The notes: a model not told the origin generated them from the sequence alone. A DNA stretch of 64,000 nt from Collinsella sp. MSK.8.10 (GCF_019041915.1 NZ_JAHPYF010000008.1:55505-119504); one strand, 5' to 3'. Numbered from the stretch's first letter, positions 44,143 to 53,347 are shown. Program-made: numbers and translations.

Positions 44143-45615
44143 TTACTTGGCCTGCTTGTCGAGCGTGGGCTTCATGGCAATCAGGATTGCAGCGGCGACC
44201 ACGGCGCCAATCACGATGTCCAGGCAGAACAGCGCGACGTTGTTGGTGGCAAGGGCGACGATAAAGCCACCGTGCGGGACGTAGCAGTCGATGCCCTGGA
44301 AGGCGGCAAGTGCCGCACCCACGGCAGAGCCGATGCAAATGCCGGGCAGGGTGTGACCGAGGTCCTTGACCGCGAAGGGGATAGCGCCCTCGGTAATACC
44401 GATGCAGCCCATGAACAGCGCGGAGATGCCCATCTGGCGGTCAGCGTCATCGAACTTGTTCTTGGCGATGAGCGCAGCGAGGCCACAGGCGATCGGGGGA
44501 ACGGCGACGGCGACGCGGAACATACCGTTAGGACCGTAGATACCGGAGGCCATGATGGCCATGGTGAAGGTCGAGGCGGTCTTGTTGATGGGGCCACCCA
44601 TATCGAAGGCGGTCATAACGCCAATGACCAGACCCAGGACAACTGCGGAACCGCCCTGCAGGCTGCCGAGCACGCCGGTGAGCCAGTCCATCACAAAGCC
44701 AAGCGGCGTGGCCAGGATGTAGATATAGGCCATGCCCAGGACAAGCGAGGTCAGAATCGGGATGATCAGGATGGGCATGATGGTCTGGATGGTGTTGTTG
44801 ACCTTCCAGGTCTTCATCCAGCGGACAAAGTAGCCGCAGATGACCGCCATGATCATGGCGCCCAAGAAGCCGGTCGAAACGCTGTTGCCGTTAGGGGTAA
44901 CGACTGCGTTGTTGACCAGGTAGCCCAGGACAAAACCGGGGGCGAGCGCGGGCTTGCCAGCCATCGAGTAGGCGATGTATGCCGCAAGCACCGGGATCAT
45001 CATGGAGATGCCGGCCATGCCGATGGTGTTAAGACTCACCATCAGCGGGTTCGTAACCTCCATGCCGTTGGCGCCGGCGGTACCGGATGCCAGCGAGAAG
45101 GCGAGGAACACGCCGCCGATAACGACGATGGGGATAAAATAGGAAACGCCGGTATTGAATGCATTGAGCAGCGTCTTGCCAGGATCGGCAAAGATAGACT
45201 GCTTGGACGCCGGTGTCGGGGCCTGCGGGGCAGCGGAGACGGCCTTCTTCTCTGCCTTGGCCTCGGCCTTGGGCGCGTCAACGGCGCCACCCGTCGCCTT
45301 GATGATCTCAATGGCCTGGTCGATGATCTTTACCGGATCGGCGATTACATCAGAGGTGCCGACCTTCAGGAACTTGCCCTCGGCCATCTTCTGCTCAAAA
45401 CGGTCCTCGTTCTCGACACCCACGTCGACGGACTCCAGGACCAGGTCGGCGGAGTCCACGTCTTCCTGCGTGAGCTCATTCTCGATACCCAGGCCACCCT
45501 GAGCCTCGACCTTGCACTCGATGCCACGGGCGGCGCATTCATCCTGAATCGCCTTCTGGGCCATATACGTGTGGGCGATACCCACAGTACAGGCGGCAAC
45601 GCCTACGATCTTCAT
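44143..45615 (-). CDS. PTS fructose-type EIIBC
   Basis: 490 residues. EIIB domain at the N-terminus with phospho-Cys9 in GVAACTVGIAHTYMAQ; Ala/Pro/Lys linker (~120-150); EIIC membrane domain (~155-490) with about ten helices and the conserved FDMGGPINKTA and CIGITEGAIPFAVKD. Imports and phosphorylates a ketohexose or related polyol. ATG 45615 has GAGGGA upstream. First gene of the operon; a LacI gene is divergent and operators lie between. Confidence 0.93.
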   Translation of the reverse strand: MKIVGVAACTVGIAHTYMAQKAIQDECAARGIECKVEAQGGLGIENELTQEDVDSADLVLESVDVGVENEDRFEQKMAEGKFLKVGTSDVIADPVKIIDQAIEIIKATGGAVDAPKAEAKAEKKAVSAAPQAPTPASKQSIFADPGKTLLNAFNTGVSYFIPIVVIGGVFLAFSLASGTAGANGMEVTNPLMVSLNTIGMAGISMMIPVLAAYIAYSMAGKPALAPGFVLGYLVNNAVVTPNGNSVSTGFLGAMIMAVICGYFVRWMKTWKVNNTIQTIMPILIIPILTSLVLGMAYIYILATPLGFVMDWLTGVLGSLQGGSAVVLGLVIGVMTAFDMGGPINKTASTFTMAIMASGIYGPNGMFRVAVAVPPIACGLAALIAKNKFDDADRQMGISALFMGCIGITEGAIPFAVKDLGHTLPGICIGSAVGAALAAFQGIDCYVPHGGFIVALATNNVALFCLDIVIGAVVAAAILIAMKPTLDKQAK

Positions 45616-45715
45616 TGCTTCCCTCTTTTCATAGAGTTGCGTGCGCAAGACACCGTTTGCGGAGGCCTCCGGAGCATCCCCTGCCGTTTGGACTTGCTGT
45701 CTTTTCGACAAGAAC

Positions 45716-45721
45716 AATATA
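45716..45721 (-). promoter_or_regulatory. -10 box of the PTS operon
   Basis: TATATT on the minus strand ~100 bp before the EIIBC start, with a weak TGGCAT 17 bp upstream. Confidence 0.35.
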
Positions 45722-45778
45722 GGTGCTCGTTTTTCTTAATGCCAGCTTATTTCGGTAAACGCGCAGGTCAGAGCGTTG

Positions 45779-45805
45779 GTTATGCGATTTAGTTATGCGT
45801 TTAAC
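45779..45805. promoter_or_regulatory. Double LacI-type operator in the PTS/LacI divergent region
   Basis: GTTATGCGTTTAAC (45792-45805) reads GTTA-N2-CG-N2-TAAC, a LacI-type palindrome with central CG. GTTATGCGATTTAG (45779-45792) repeats its left half 13 bp away. A further GGTAAACGC half is near 45754. The intervening 415 bp otherwise holds no gene. Confidence 0.55.
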
Positions 45806-46030
45806 CAAAAATGAATCCTGCGATTTTGCCCTCGATTTCAAAAGTCAAGAAGTATTTGATTTTCTCGGTAGACGGCAGATGCGCATGCCGGTCACAAATT
45901 TCGACCCCACCCGTATGCCGCATTTGTTGCATACTCATATGAAAGGAAAAAGCCGCTCACCGAAGCGTATCCTTCACCAAGACTCAAAGTCATCATGTTG
46001 GAAAATGCTCATCTGTCGGAAGGAGTCGCT

Positions 46031-47041
46031 GTGGCAAAACAGCGCGTTACGATCGCAGACGTCGCTCGAGAGGCGGGAACCTCGACGGCAAGCGTCTCGT
46101 ATTACCTCAACGACAAACGAGAAAAGCTTAGCGAGAAGACGCAGAACAAAATCGCGCGCGTCATTAAGGAACTCGGATACGTTCCCAACGCCCAAGCGCA
46201 GACGCTCACCGGCAAGCAAACCCACGTCATTGCCATCATCATTTTGGATAACACCAACAAATGGGCGGGGCTCGTTCTCAATGGCATGGAGCAGGTCATG
46301 CTCCCCGCGGGCTACCAGACGGTCGTTTGCACGAGCAACTTTAACCCCGAGACCGAGCTCATGTACGTCGACAAGATGCTCTCGCTGGGCGTCGATGGCT
46401 TTATCATCCAGCCCACGGCAAACTTCAAAGCCGTGCATGACCGCATTAGACGCGCCGGCAAGCCGGTCGTCTTTTTCGATGCGGCCATCTATAGCCCAGG
46501 TACCAGCTGGATCAAAACCAACCTTTACGACGGCGTGTACAACGCCACACAGGCACTCCTCGACGCCGGCTACGAAGATTTCTTTTCCATTGCCGCCAAC
46601 ATGACCGAAATGCGCACCCGCATGGAGCGTTTTCAGGGGTATGCCGAGGCGCTGGCAGCGAACGGGCAGCTCTACAAAGCGATTCCCATCGATCACAACA
46701 AGCCGTCAATCAACGAGCTCACTGAATACTTTAAATTCAAGTTCAATCCCGCCAAGCGAACCCTTATCTTCGTGCAAAATCAGTGGGCACTTCCCCGTGT
46801 CTACAAGGCCCTCCAGCCAATGGCCCATCTGCTTCCGCAGCAAATCGGCCTTTTGGGACTCAACTGCGAAGACTGGACTAATCTCACCACACCGACCGTC
46901 TCCACCATCATCGAGCCCGTCGACCAAGAAGGTCGCGAAGCAGCCGAGATGCTGCTCGCCCTACTTGACGGAAGCAGCGAACCCGGCGAGCAGCGCATTC
47001 TCGAGTGCAAGCTCAACTGGCTCGACTCCACCTCGATCTAG
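46031..47041 (+). CDS. LacI family regulator of the ketose-PTS operon
   Basis: 336 residues from GTG 46031, which has AAGGAG 5 nt upstream; ATG 45995 lacks a ribosome site. HTH VTIADVAREAGTSTASVSYY and hinge NAQAQTLTGKQ, then a sugar-binding domain with HVIAIIILDNTNKWAG and LGLNCEDWTNLTTPT. Divergent from EIIBC with shared operators, so it probably senses the imported sugar phosphate. Confidence 0.92.
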   Translation: MAKQRVTIADVAREAGTSTASVSYYLNDKREKLSEKTQNKIARVIKELGYVPNAQAQTLTGKQTHVIAIIILDNTNKWAGLVLNGMEQVMLPAGYQTVVCTSNFNPETELMYVDKMLSLGVDGFIIQPTANFKAVHDRIRRAGKPVVFFDAAIYSPGTSWIKTNLYDGVYNATQALLDAGYEDFFSIAANMTEMRTRMERFQGYAEALAANGQLYKAIPIDHNKPSINELTEYFKFKFNPAKRTLIFVQNQWALPRVYKALQPMAHLLPQQIGLLGLNCEDWTNLTTPTVSTIIEPVDQEGREAAEMLLALLDGSSEPGEQRILECKLNWLDSTSI

Positions 47042-47160
47042 ACCGCGGGACAAATGAATCAGTAGCGTTTGTCTCAAATCTTAAGTATTTGTTCGACAGA
47101 ACGGCCCTTGCCGGCTCCTGCTAGACTGGTAGATTCCCAACCGTCCATCCAGGAGCCTCA

Positions 47161-48144
47161 ATGTCGCGCAAGCCCGCCTACAAGCAAGCACTTTCCATCG
47201 GCACCGCCGTGGTGCTGGGGTTTGCGCTGTTTACGGGATCGCTCGACGGAGCGCCCAAGTTGCTGTCGCCGCAAGGCGATGAGCAGGCGGCGGCTCTGGC
47301 CGAAAAACAAAACGAGAGTCCCAGCCGCACCGACGACGAGGCAGACCTGGTCGCTCGGCTCGAATCGGGAACGGCGAGCGCGGCGGACCCTCAAAACAGC
47401 CAGGACTCTGGCGATGGCTCCGATTCCGCCGCGACCGACACCGATGACGACGTTTCCGCGGGCAGTGCCGCCACCCCCATCGACGAGGTCGAAAACCCCG
47501 ACCTCAACCGCGCCCGCGGTGTTTATCTCAGCAGCATTCCCGACTACGCCGGCAACCCCTACGTTGCCCTTCGCGCCGACAGCACGCACCCGCTCGGCAC
47601 ACCATCATTCACGCTCGATGAATACGAGCGCGCTACAGAAGAGGGCTGCTTTAAGAAGTTCTCCAAGCTCGACAGCCTGGGCCGCACCCGCAAAGCGCTC
47701 GCCTGCGTGGGCCCCGAATCACTCGGTCAAGGCGAGCGCGGCGATATCTCGCGCATCCATCCTGCCGGTTGGCACCAGCAGCGCTACGACTTTATTCCGG
47801 GCCAGAGCCTCTACAACCGCTGCCACCTTATCGCCTGGTCGCTCTGCGGCGAAAACGCCAACCGCAAGAATCTCCTCACCGGCACGCGCTATCTCAACGA
47901 GACGGGCATGCTGCCGTTTGAAGAGCAGATTCTCAACTATATTCGCGATACGGGCAACCATGTGCTCTACCGCGTCACGCCTATGTATAACGAAGAGGAA
48001 CTTGTCTGCCGTGGCATGCGCCTTGAGGCGCAATCGGTCGAGGACCACGGCAAGACCCTCTGCTTCCACGTATATTGCTACAACCTGCAGCCGCACGTGC
48101 AGATCGACTACACCACCGGCCGCAATCAGGCCTCGGGAGACTAG
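47161..48144 (+). CDS. Secreted DNA/RNA non-specific endonuclease
   Basis: 327 residues. N-terminal membrane anchor or signal (~10-26), then a ~75-residue acidic Ser/Asp/Ala-rich spacer. The C-terminal domain (~115-320) matches the Endonuclea_NS_2 group (EndA/DNA-entry nuclease-like): LGRTRKALACVGPESLG, and active-site NRCHLIAW with His222 followed by ENANRKNLLTGTRYLN supplying the metal-binding Asn. It would degrade extracellular nucleic acid. The ATG has AGGAG 6 nt upstream. Single gene with a terminator. Confidence 0.88.
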   Translation: MSRKPAYKQALSIGTAVVLGFALFTGSLDGAPKLLSPQGDEQAAALAEKQNESPSRTDDEADLVARLESGTASAADPQNSQDSGDGSDSAATDTDDDVSAGSAATPIDEVENPDLNRARGVYLSSIPDYAGNPYVALRADSTHPLGTPSFTLDEYERATEEGCFKKFSKLDSLGRTRKALACVGPESLGQGERGDISRIHPAGWHQQRYDFIPGQSLYNRCHLIAWSLCGENANRKNLLTGTRYLNETGMLPFEEQILNYIRDTGNHVLYRVTPMYNEEELVCRGMRLEAQSVEDHGKTLCFHVYCYNLQPHVQIDYTTGRNQASGD

Positions 48145-48206
48145 GACCGACCAAGCTGCCCCAAAGCCTAAATGATCCGTTTTCCTCCGTCCCCAAGGAA
48201 TCAAAA

Positions 48207-48238
48207 AGAGCCGCCCCGGTTACCCAGGGCGGCCCTTT
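48207..48238. terminator. Bidirectional terminator between the nuclease and EF-G2 genes
   Basis: GAGCCGCCCC pairs with GGGCGGCCC around GGTTACCCA; TTTTTGATT follows on the minus strand. Confidence 0.85.
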
Positions 48239-48271
48239 CGTCAGCACCTACATTGCAGACAAAATCACGCG

Positions 48272-50347
48272 CTACTTGGCGCGACCCTCCTCATAGCGCT
48301 CGACCAGCTTGGCTTGAACGTCATAGGGAACCTGCTCATAGCCAGCGGGCTTCATGGTAAAGTCGCCCGTGCCGCGCGTGATAGAGCGCAGGCGCGTCGA
48401 ATAATCCGTCAGCTCGGCCAGCGGCGCCTGGGCAATGACCACGGTATCGCCGCGCTCATCGGTCTCCATACCCGTCACGCGACCGCGCGAGGCCGAGATG
48501 TCACCCATCACGGCACCAGCGTAGCTCTCGGGGATAGTCACCGTGACTTCCTCGATGGGCTCCAGCACCACCGGATCGGCATCGGCGCATGCCTTGCGCA
48601 GGCCGATGCGAGCCGCCGCGCGGAACGCCATCTCGTTGGAGTCGACGCTGTGATACGAGCCGTCGTACACAGCCACGCGAATGCCCGTGAGCGGGTAGCC
48701 GGCAATGATGCCGTCTTTCATGGTCTCCTGGACACCCTTGTCCACGGCGGGAATCAGCGAGCGCGGAATGCGACCGCCCACGACCTCGTCTACAAACTCG
48801 TAGCCGTCGCTCGTACCGTCGGGCCCAATGAGCGGCTCAACGCGCAGCCAGCAGTCGCCATACTGGCCGGCACCGCCAGTCTGCTTCTTGTGGCGGCCCT
48901 GTGCGCTCGCCGTGCGGCGGATGGTCTCGCGATACGGAATGCGGATCGGCACGCTTTTGGCCACGACCTTAGTACGGTCCTCCAGACGGTTGAGCAGCAC
49001 CGAAACCTGCGCCTCGCCCACCGCCGAAATGATGGTCTGGCCGGTCTCCTCATCACGATCGATACTCATGGTCGGGTCGGCCTTGCACGCCTTCTCAATA
49101 AACGTGTAGAGCTTCTCCTCGTCACCGCGGTTCTCGGCCTCGATGGCAATGCGGTACTGCGAGTTGGGGAACTTAAACGCCGCCGCCTCGACCTTGCCGG
49201 TAATGGAGAGCGTGTCACCCGTCTCTGCCGCCAGCTTGGGCGCCACGATAATGTCGCCGGCATAGGCGTGACCGACCTCGGTCATGTCGCGGCCGCACAT
49301 CACATACAGGTGAGCCAGACGATCGCTCTTGCGGGTGCGCGCGTTGATCAGCTCAAGGCCCGGCTCAAGCGTGCCCGTCAGCACCTTGATAAAGCTGATG
49401 CGGCCCTGCTGCGGATCGGCCAGCGTCTTAAACACAAACGCCACCGGGCGGTCATCGTCGCTCGAAATCTTGAGCGAATCGCCGTCAATGAGCGGCATCT
49501 CGCCATAGTCGGTCGGCGCCGGGAAGTACGTCGCGATGTCATCCATCAGCGAGTTGACGCCCTGCTCTTTAATGCAATCGCCCGCAAAGACCGGCACAAA
49601 GATGCGCTCGGCGATCGCCTTCGACAGCAGGCCTTCAAGCTCCTCCTGCGTCAGCGTCTCCTCGCCTTCCAGGTACTTCATCATCAGCTCGTCGTCAGCC
49701 TCGGCCACCAGCTCGCACAGATGGTCGTGAGCCTCCTCGGCCTGGGCACGATACTCCTCGGGAATCTCCGACTCAACGGCTTCGGTGCCGTTGCAATGGC
49801 GCGCCTTCATGCGCACCAGGTCGATAATGCCGTTAAAGTCCTCGCCCTCGCCCCAGGGAAGGGTCACGGCGCCCAAACGCGTACCAAAACGCTCCTGCAG
49901 CAGGTCCATCGTGGTCGTAAAGCTGGCCTCGGAACGCGACAGGCGGTTTACGAACACCGCACGCGCCAGACGCAGGTCCTCCGCCGCATACCAAAGCTTA
50001 ACGGTCGTAGGCTGCGGACCGGCCTCGGCGTCGACCACAAACAGAGCCGTCTCGCAGACGCTCATCGCGGCAAAGGCGTCGCCGATAAAATCGGGGTAGC
50101 ACGGGGCATCGAGCACATTGATGCGCGCGCCCTTCCAGTCGATCGGCGCGATGGTCGTCGAGATGGAAAATGCACGCTTGACCTCTTCGGGGTCATAGTC
50201 GAGCGTGGGCTTGGTGCCGTCGTGGCCGCCCAGGCGGGCGGTCTTGCCGGAAAGGTGGAGCATGGCCTCGGCGAGTGAAGTCTTGCCCACCCCGCCTTGG
50301 CCTACGAGCACCACGTTCCTTACGTTACCGGTCTTGGGAGCACCCAT
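48272..50347 (-). CDS. Elongation factor G-like protein EF-G2
   Basis: 691 residues, full EF-G domain set. The G1 motif is GQGGVGKT (16-23) instead of the AHxDxGKT of EF-G. G3 is DAPCYPDF (80-87) instead of DTPGHVDF and G4 is NRLSR (134-138) instead of NKxD, so GTP handling is altered. Domain IV tip region HKKQTGGAGQYGDCWLRVEP is kept. This matches the FusA2/EF-G2 group, whose mycobacterial member binds but does not translocate ribosomes. ATG 50347 has AAGGAGG 5 nt upstream. Single gene. Confidence 0.9.
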   Translation of the reverse strand: MGAPKTGNVRNVVLVGQGGVGKTSLAEAMLHLSGKTARLGGHDGTKPTLDYDPEEVKRAFSISTTIAPIDWKGARINVLDAPCYPDFIGDAFAAMSVCETALFVVDAEAGPQPTTVKLWYAAEDLRLARAVFVNRLSRSEASFTTTMDLLQERFGTRLGAVTLPWGEGEDFNGIIDLVRMKARHCNGTEAVESEIPEEYRAQAEEAHDHLCELVAEADDELMMKYLEGEETLTQEELEGLLSKAIAERIFVPVFAGDCIKEQGVNSLMDDIATYFPAPTDYGEMPLIDGDSLKISSDDDRPVAFVFKTLADPQQGRISFIKVLTGTLEPGLELINARTRKSDRLAHLYVMCGRDMTEVGHAYAGDIIVAPKLAAETGDTLSITGKVEAAAFKFPNSQYRIAIEAENRGDEEKLYTFIEKACKADPTMSIDRDEETGQTIISAVGEAQVSVLLNRLEDRTKVVAKSVPIRIPYRETIRRTASAQGRHKKQTGGAGQYGDCWLRVEPLIGPDGTSDGYEFVDEVVGGRIPRSLIPAVDKGVQETMKDGIIAGYPLTGIRVAVYDGSYHSVDSNEMAFRAAARIGLRKACADADPVVLEPIEEVTVTIPESYAGAVMGDISASRGRVTGMETDERGDTVVIAQAPLAELTDYSTRLRSITRGTGDFTMKPAGYEQVPYDVQAKLVERYEEGRAK

Positions 50348-50586
50348 GATGACCTCCTTGCAGGGCCGCGCGCAATGCGCGACGCCAACGGGGAGAGTTC
50401 GCGGTCGGTGCCATCCCGGGAGCAGCATGGTCGGCAGCCGAGCCGACTCACCCTCCAAATGTCCTATGCCACCACCCTACCCTCACGGGCGGCTGTCCAT
50501 GCATACCTTTCGGCGCACGTATGAATACAGGCGGCGAGAGGAAGAGACAAGCTTGTGAGGCGATTATTGAACCCCGTCGATGCAAA

Positions 50587-50627
50587 CAAAAAGCCGCCAC
50601 AGACCGTAAGACCTGCGGCGGCTTCGC
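50587..50627 (-). terminator. Terminator of the amino-acid ABC operon
   Basis: Minus strand AAGCCGCCGCAGG pairs with CTGTGGCGGCTT around TCTTACGGT, then TTTTG. Confidence 0.85.
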
Positions 50628-50657
50628 CTCAATTAATAGTTGAGTAAATACCTGAGC

Positions 50658-51422
50658 CTATCCCTCGATACGGCTCAAGAACTCACGGGTGCGCTGCTCA
50701 CGCGGATGGTCGATGACCTGCTCGGCAGGACCCTCCTCGACAATGCGGCCGCCATCCATAAAGACCACGCGGTCGGCAACATCGCGCGCAAACTGCATTG
50801 CGTGGGTCACAATCACCATCGTCATATTCTGCGCGGCAAGGTCTTTAATGACACGCAGCACCTCGGCCGTCAGCTCGGGATCGAGTGCCGAGGTCGGCTC
50901 GTCAAAGAACAGGATCTCTGGATCGAGCGCCAAGGCGCGGGCGATACTCACACGCTGTTGCTGGCCGCCCGAAAGCTCACATGGCACCTTGTTCTCGTTG
51001 CCCGTAAGCCCCATCTGCGCGATCAACTCGCGCGCACGAGCTTCCGCCTGCTCGCGCGGGCGCTTAAGCACGCGGATCGGCGCGTCGATGATGTTTTTCA
51101 TCACGGTATAGTGCGGGAACAGGTTGTAATTTTGGAACACCAGGCCGAATCGCGAGCGCGCCTGTTTGAGCACATCGCCCTTCGCATAGACCGCGCCCGA
51201 GCCCGCATCCGTCGCGACGGCAAGGTCGCCAAACGAGAGCGAGCCACCGTCGAGCGTCTCGAGCAGCGTGGCGCAGCGCAGCAGCGTGGACTTGCCGCCA
51301 CCCGAAGGCCCGATAATCGCCACGACCTCGCCACGCTTCACCTCAAGCGAGATATCCTTGAGCACCTCATTGCCGCCAAACGCCTTACGCGCGTTCGATA
51401 TTTTCATTACCGTTCCGGACAT
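50658..51422 (-). CDS. Polar amino-acid ABC transporter, ATP-binding protein
   Basis: 254 residues. Walker A GPSGGGKS at 38-45, Q-loop FQNYNLFPH, signature LSGGQQQR, Walker B ILFFDEP, H-loop VTHAM: the GlnQ/HisP pattern. An insertion DLAVATDAGSGAVYAKGDV before the Q-loop is longer than usual. ATG 51422 has GGAGG 5 nt upstream. Third gene of the operon after substrate-binding protein and permease. Confidence 0.95.
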   Translation of the reverse strand: MSGTVMKISNARKAFGGNEVLKDISLEVKRGEVVAIIGPSGGGKSTLLRCATLLETLDGGSLSFGDLAVATDAGSGAVYAKGDVLKQARSRFGLVFQNYNLFPHYTVMKNIIDAPIRVLKRPREQAEARARELIAQMGLTGNENKVPCELSGGQQQRVSIARALALDPEILFFDEPTSALDPELTAEVLRVIKDLAAQNMTMVIVTHAMQFARDVADRVVFMDGGRIVEEGPAEQVIDHPREQRTREFLSRIEG

Positions 51423-51595
51423 GGGAACCTCCATGTGTTTAAAAAGTCAGCGAGCGTGTGACTGGCGAGGCAATGTGCTCCGAAAGAGGAGCGCCGCGTA
51501 CTTCTGTACGCAAGCGACGGCTTGAGAAGCAGATTGGCCGTCAGGCACGCGCGCAGCGTCGAGCAGTCCGCCGTTCGTTAGAACGGCGGAACGAT
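51423..51595. other. Intercistronic region with hairpins
   Basis: 173 bp between permease and ATPase genes, unusually long for this operon type. CCGCCGTTC-gtta-GAACGGCGG (51570-51591) and GCGTACTTCTGTACGC (about 51498-51513) form hairpins; neither has a T-run. They may set a lower ATPase level or be a repeat insertion. Confidence 0.5.
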
Positions 51596-52249
51596 CTAGT
51601 CATGGTAGTAATCCAATTTTTTCTCGGCGGCGCCCAGCAGCATCTCGACGACGAAGTTAAAGACCCAGTAGATTAGCGCCGCGATCGCAAACGGCACCAT
51701 GCTCACCTGCGAGGCGACCAGCGCCTTGGCCGTCGAGAACATCTCACCCACGCCAATGGCAAACGCCAGCGACGTGTCCTTGACCAGCGTGATGATCTCG
51801 TTGCCCATCGCAGGCAGAATACGCTTGGCGACCTGCGGCATCACGATATACAGAAACGTCTGCATGCGCGAGTAGCCCAGCACCTCGGCAGCCTCGTATT
51901 GACCGCGAGGAATGGACTGCAGGCCCGAGCGATAGATCTCGGCAAAGTAACCGGCGTAGTTGATGATGAACGCTACGACGCACGCCGTCCATTTGGAATC
52001 GGGCGTGAGCGAAATGCCAAACACGTAGTACGGGGCAAAGTAGATGGCAAACATCTGCAGCATGAGCGGCGTGCCGCGCATGACCGAGATATAGATGCGC
52101 GCAATCCAGCGAAGCGGCGCGATTTTGCTCATGCGCATAAACGCCACGGGGATTCCCAGCGGAATCGACCCCAGCAGCGTCAGCACAAACAACTGCAAAC
52201 TGACCAAGAATCCCTGGCCAAGCATCTGCATCATGACCTGAATAGACAT
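51596..52249 (-). CDS. Polar amino-acid ABC transporter, permease
   Basis: 217 residues, five membrane helices, HisM/GlnP type. The EAA loop AAEVLGYSRMQTFLYIVMPQ and the N-terminal QGFLVSLQLFVLTLLGSIPL are typical. The start ATG 52249 overlaps the stop of the binding-protein gene (TAATG), indicating translational coupling. Confidence 0.93.
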   Translation of the reverse strand: MSIQVMMQMLGQGFLVSLQLFVLTLLGSIPLGIPVAFMRMSKIAPLRWIARIYISVMRGTPLMLQMFAIYFAPYYVFGISLTPDSKWTACVVAFIINYAGYFAEIYRSGLQSIPRGQYEAAEVLGYSRMQTFLYIVMPQVAKRILPAMGNEIITLVKDTSLAFAIGVGEMFSTAKALVASQVSMVPFAIAALIYWVFNFVVEMLLGAAEKKLDYYHD

Positions 52250-53109
52250 TACTTGAGCACCCAATTATCGAAAGATAGACCATAGCTTGAATACTTGTCG
52301 CACAGGTCCTTGACCGTGCCGTCCTCGTAGAGTGCCTTGAGCGACTCGGTCACGGCGTCGGCCGACTTGGTGTCGCCCTTCTTAAAGCCGACGGCGTAGT
52401 GCTCGCTGGACAGCGGCTCATCAAGCTGCGTATAAGCATCGGGCTTGGCGGCAAGCTGATACTGGGCAATCGAAAGGTCGCAAGCCACGGCATCGACCGC
52501 GCCGCTCTCGAGCTGCATAAAGGCCGTGTTGTACTCGCCGATCGTGTCGAGCGTGGCAAACGTCGCCGCCAGATCCTTCTGGTCACCCTCTAGCACATCC
52601 TGCGCAGCGGAATCGGTCTGGGTAATCACGGTCTTGCCGGCAAGATCGTCCCAGCCTTTGATGCCCGCATCCTTCTTGACCACCAGCACCTGCTCATTGA
52701 GCATGTACGGCTCGGAGAACGTATAGTCGTCCTCGCGGCCCTCCATGGTAAAGCCGTTCCAGATGCAGTTGATGGCGCCCGAGTTAAGCAGCGTATCCTT
52801 GGCGTCCCAATCGATGGCCTCGTATTTGACCTCCCAGCCCTGCTTATCGGCAACGGCCTTGGCAAGGTCGAGGTCAAAGCCCGTGTACTCGCCGTCATCG
52901 CCCACAAAGCCGTACGGAGGATAGGACTTATCAAAGCCCACCACGAGCTTCTTGGACTCCGCAGCGCCCTTCACGTCCTTGGCTGCAGCAGAACCGGCAG
53001 CGGAACCCTTACCGGCACCACCACCGCAGCCTACCAGGCCAAGACCTAGAACCGTAGCGAGCGAACCGGCTAGACCAACAAACTGACGACGAGACATATC
53101 GGTGTTCAT
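52249..53109 (-). CDS. Polar amino-acid ABC transporter, substrate-binding lipoprotein
   Basis: 286 residues, SBP_bac_3 family. The N-terminus MSRRQFVGLAG has a twin-arginine-like motif and the lipobox LVGC places the lipidated Cys at 28. KLVVGFDKSYPPYGFVGDDG, YTGFDLDLAKAVADK and CIWNGFTMEGRED are the ligand-domain signatures. Likely binds a polar or cysteine/glutamine-like amino acid; specificity unknown. ATG 53109 has AAAGGGG upstream. Confidence 0.94.
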   Translation of the reverse strand: MNTDMSRRQFVGLAGSLATVLGLGLVGCGGGAGKGSAAGSAAAKDVKGAAESKKLVVGFDKSYPPYGFVGDDGEYTGFDLDLAKAVADKQGWEVKYEAIDWDAKDTLLNSGAINCIWNGFTMEGREDDYTFSEPYMLNEQVLVVKKDAGIKGWDDLAGKTVITQTDSAAQDVLEGDQKDLAATFATLDTIGEYNTAFMQLESGAVDAVACDLSIAQYQLAAKPDAYTQLDEPLSSEHYAVGFKKGDTKSADAVTESLKALYEDGTVKDLCDKYSSYGLSFDNWVLK

Positions 53110-53165
53110 GGTATTCCCCTTTGGTAGCACTTTAGTTAGGTAAAGTGAGTCGTGTAACGTCCAGA

Positions 53166-53194
53166 ATCATACACTCTACCTTGATAAAGTACAA
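53166..53194 (-). promoter_or_regulatory. Promoter of the amino-acid ABC operon
   Basis: TTGTAC (53189-53194), 17-bp spacer, TATGAT (53166-53171) on the minus strand, 57 bp before the start codon. Confidence 0.7.
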
Positions 53195-53204
53195 GGGAGA
53201 GGTT

Positions 53205-53347
53205 GCCCGGCGTGGGCGGGGAGCGGCGCGTAATTAAGTTTCCTGCTCTACAGTCCTGCGCAAGACGGAAAGCACATTAAGTGCTTTCCTTTGCGTGCGG
53301 AACTCGCGATAAACTTAATTACGCGCCGCTCCCCGCCCACGCCGGGC
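53205..53347 (+). repeat. Nested long hairpin element, copy C
   Basis: Perfect 37-bp outer arms (53205-53241 with 53311-53347) around a 69-nt core. Core: CCTGCTCTACAGTCCTGCGC, AAGACG, inner hairpin GAAAGCAC-attaa-GTGCTTTC, CTTTGCGTGCGGAACTCGCG. Compared with copies A and B the inner stem bases change on both sides so pairing is kept. It starts 10 bp upstream of the ABC operon -35 box, in a divergent intergenic region. Confidence 0.9.
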
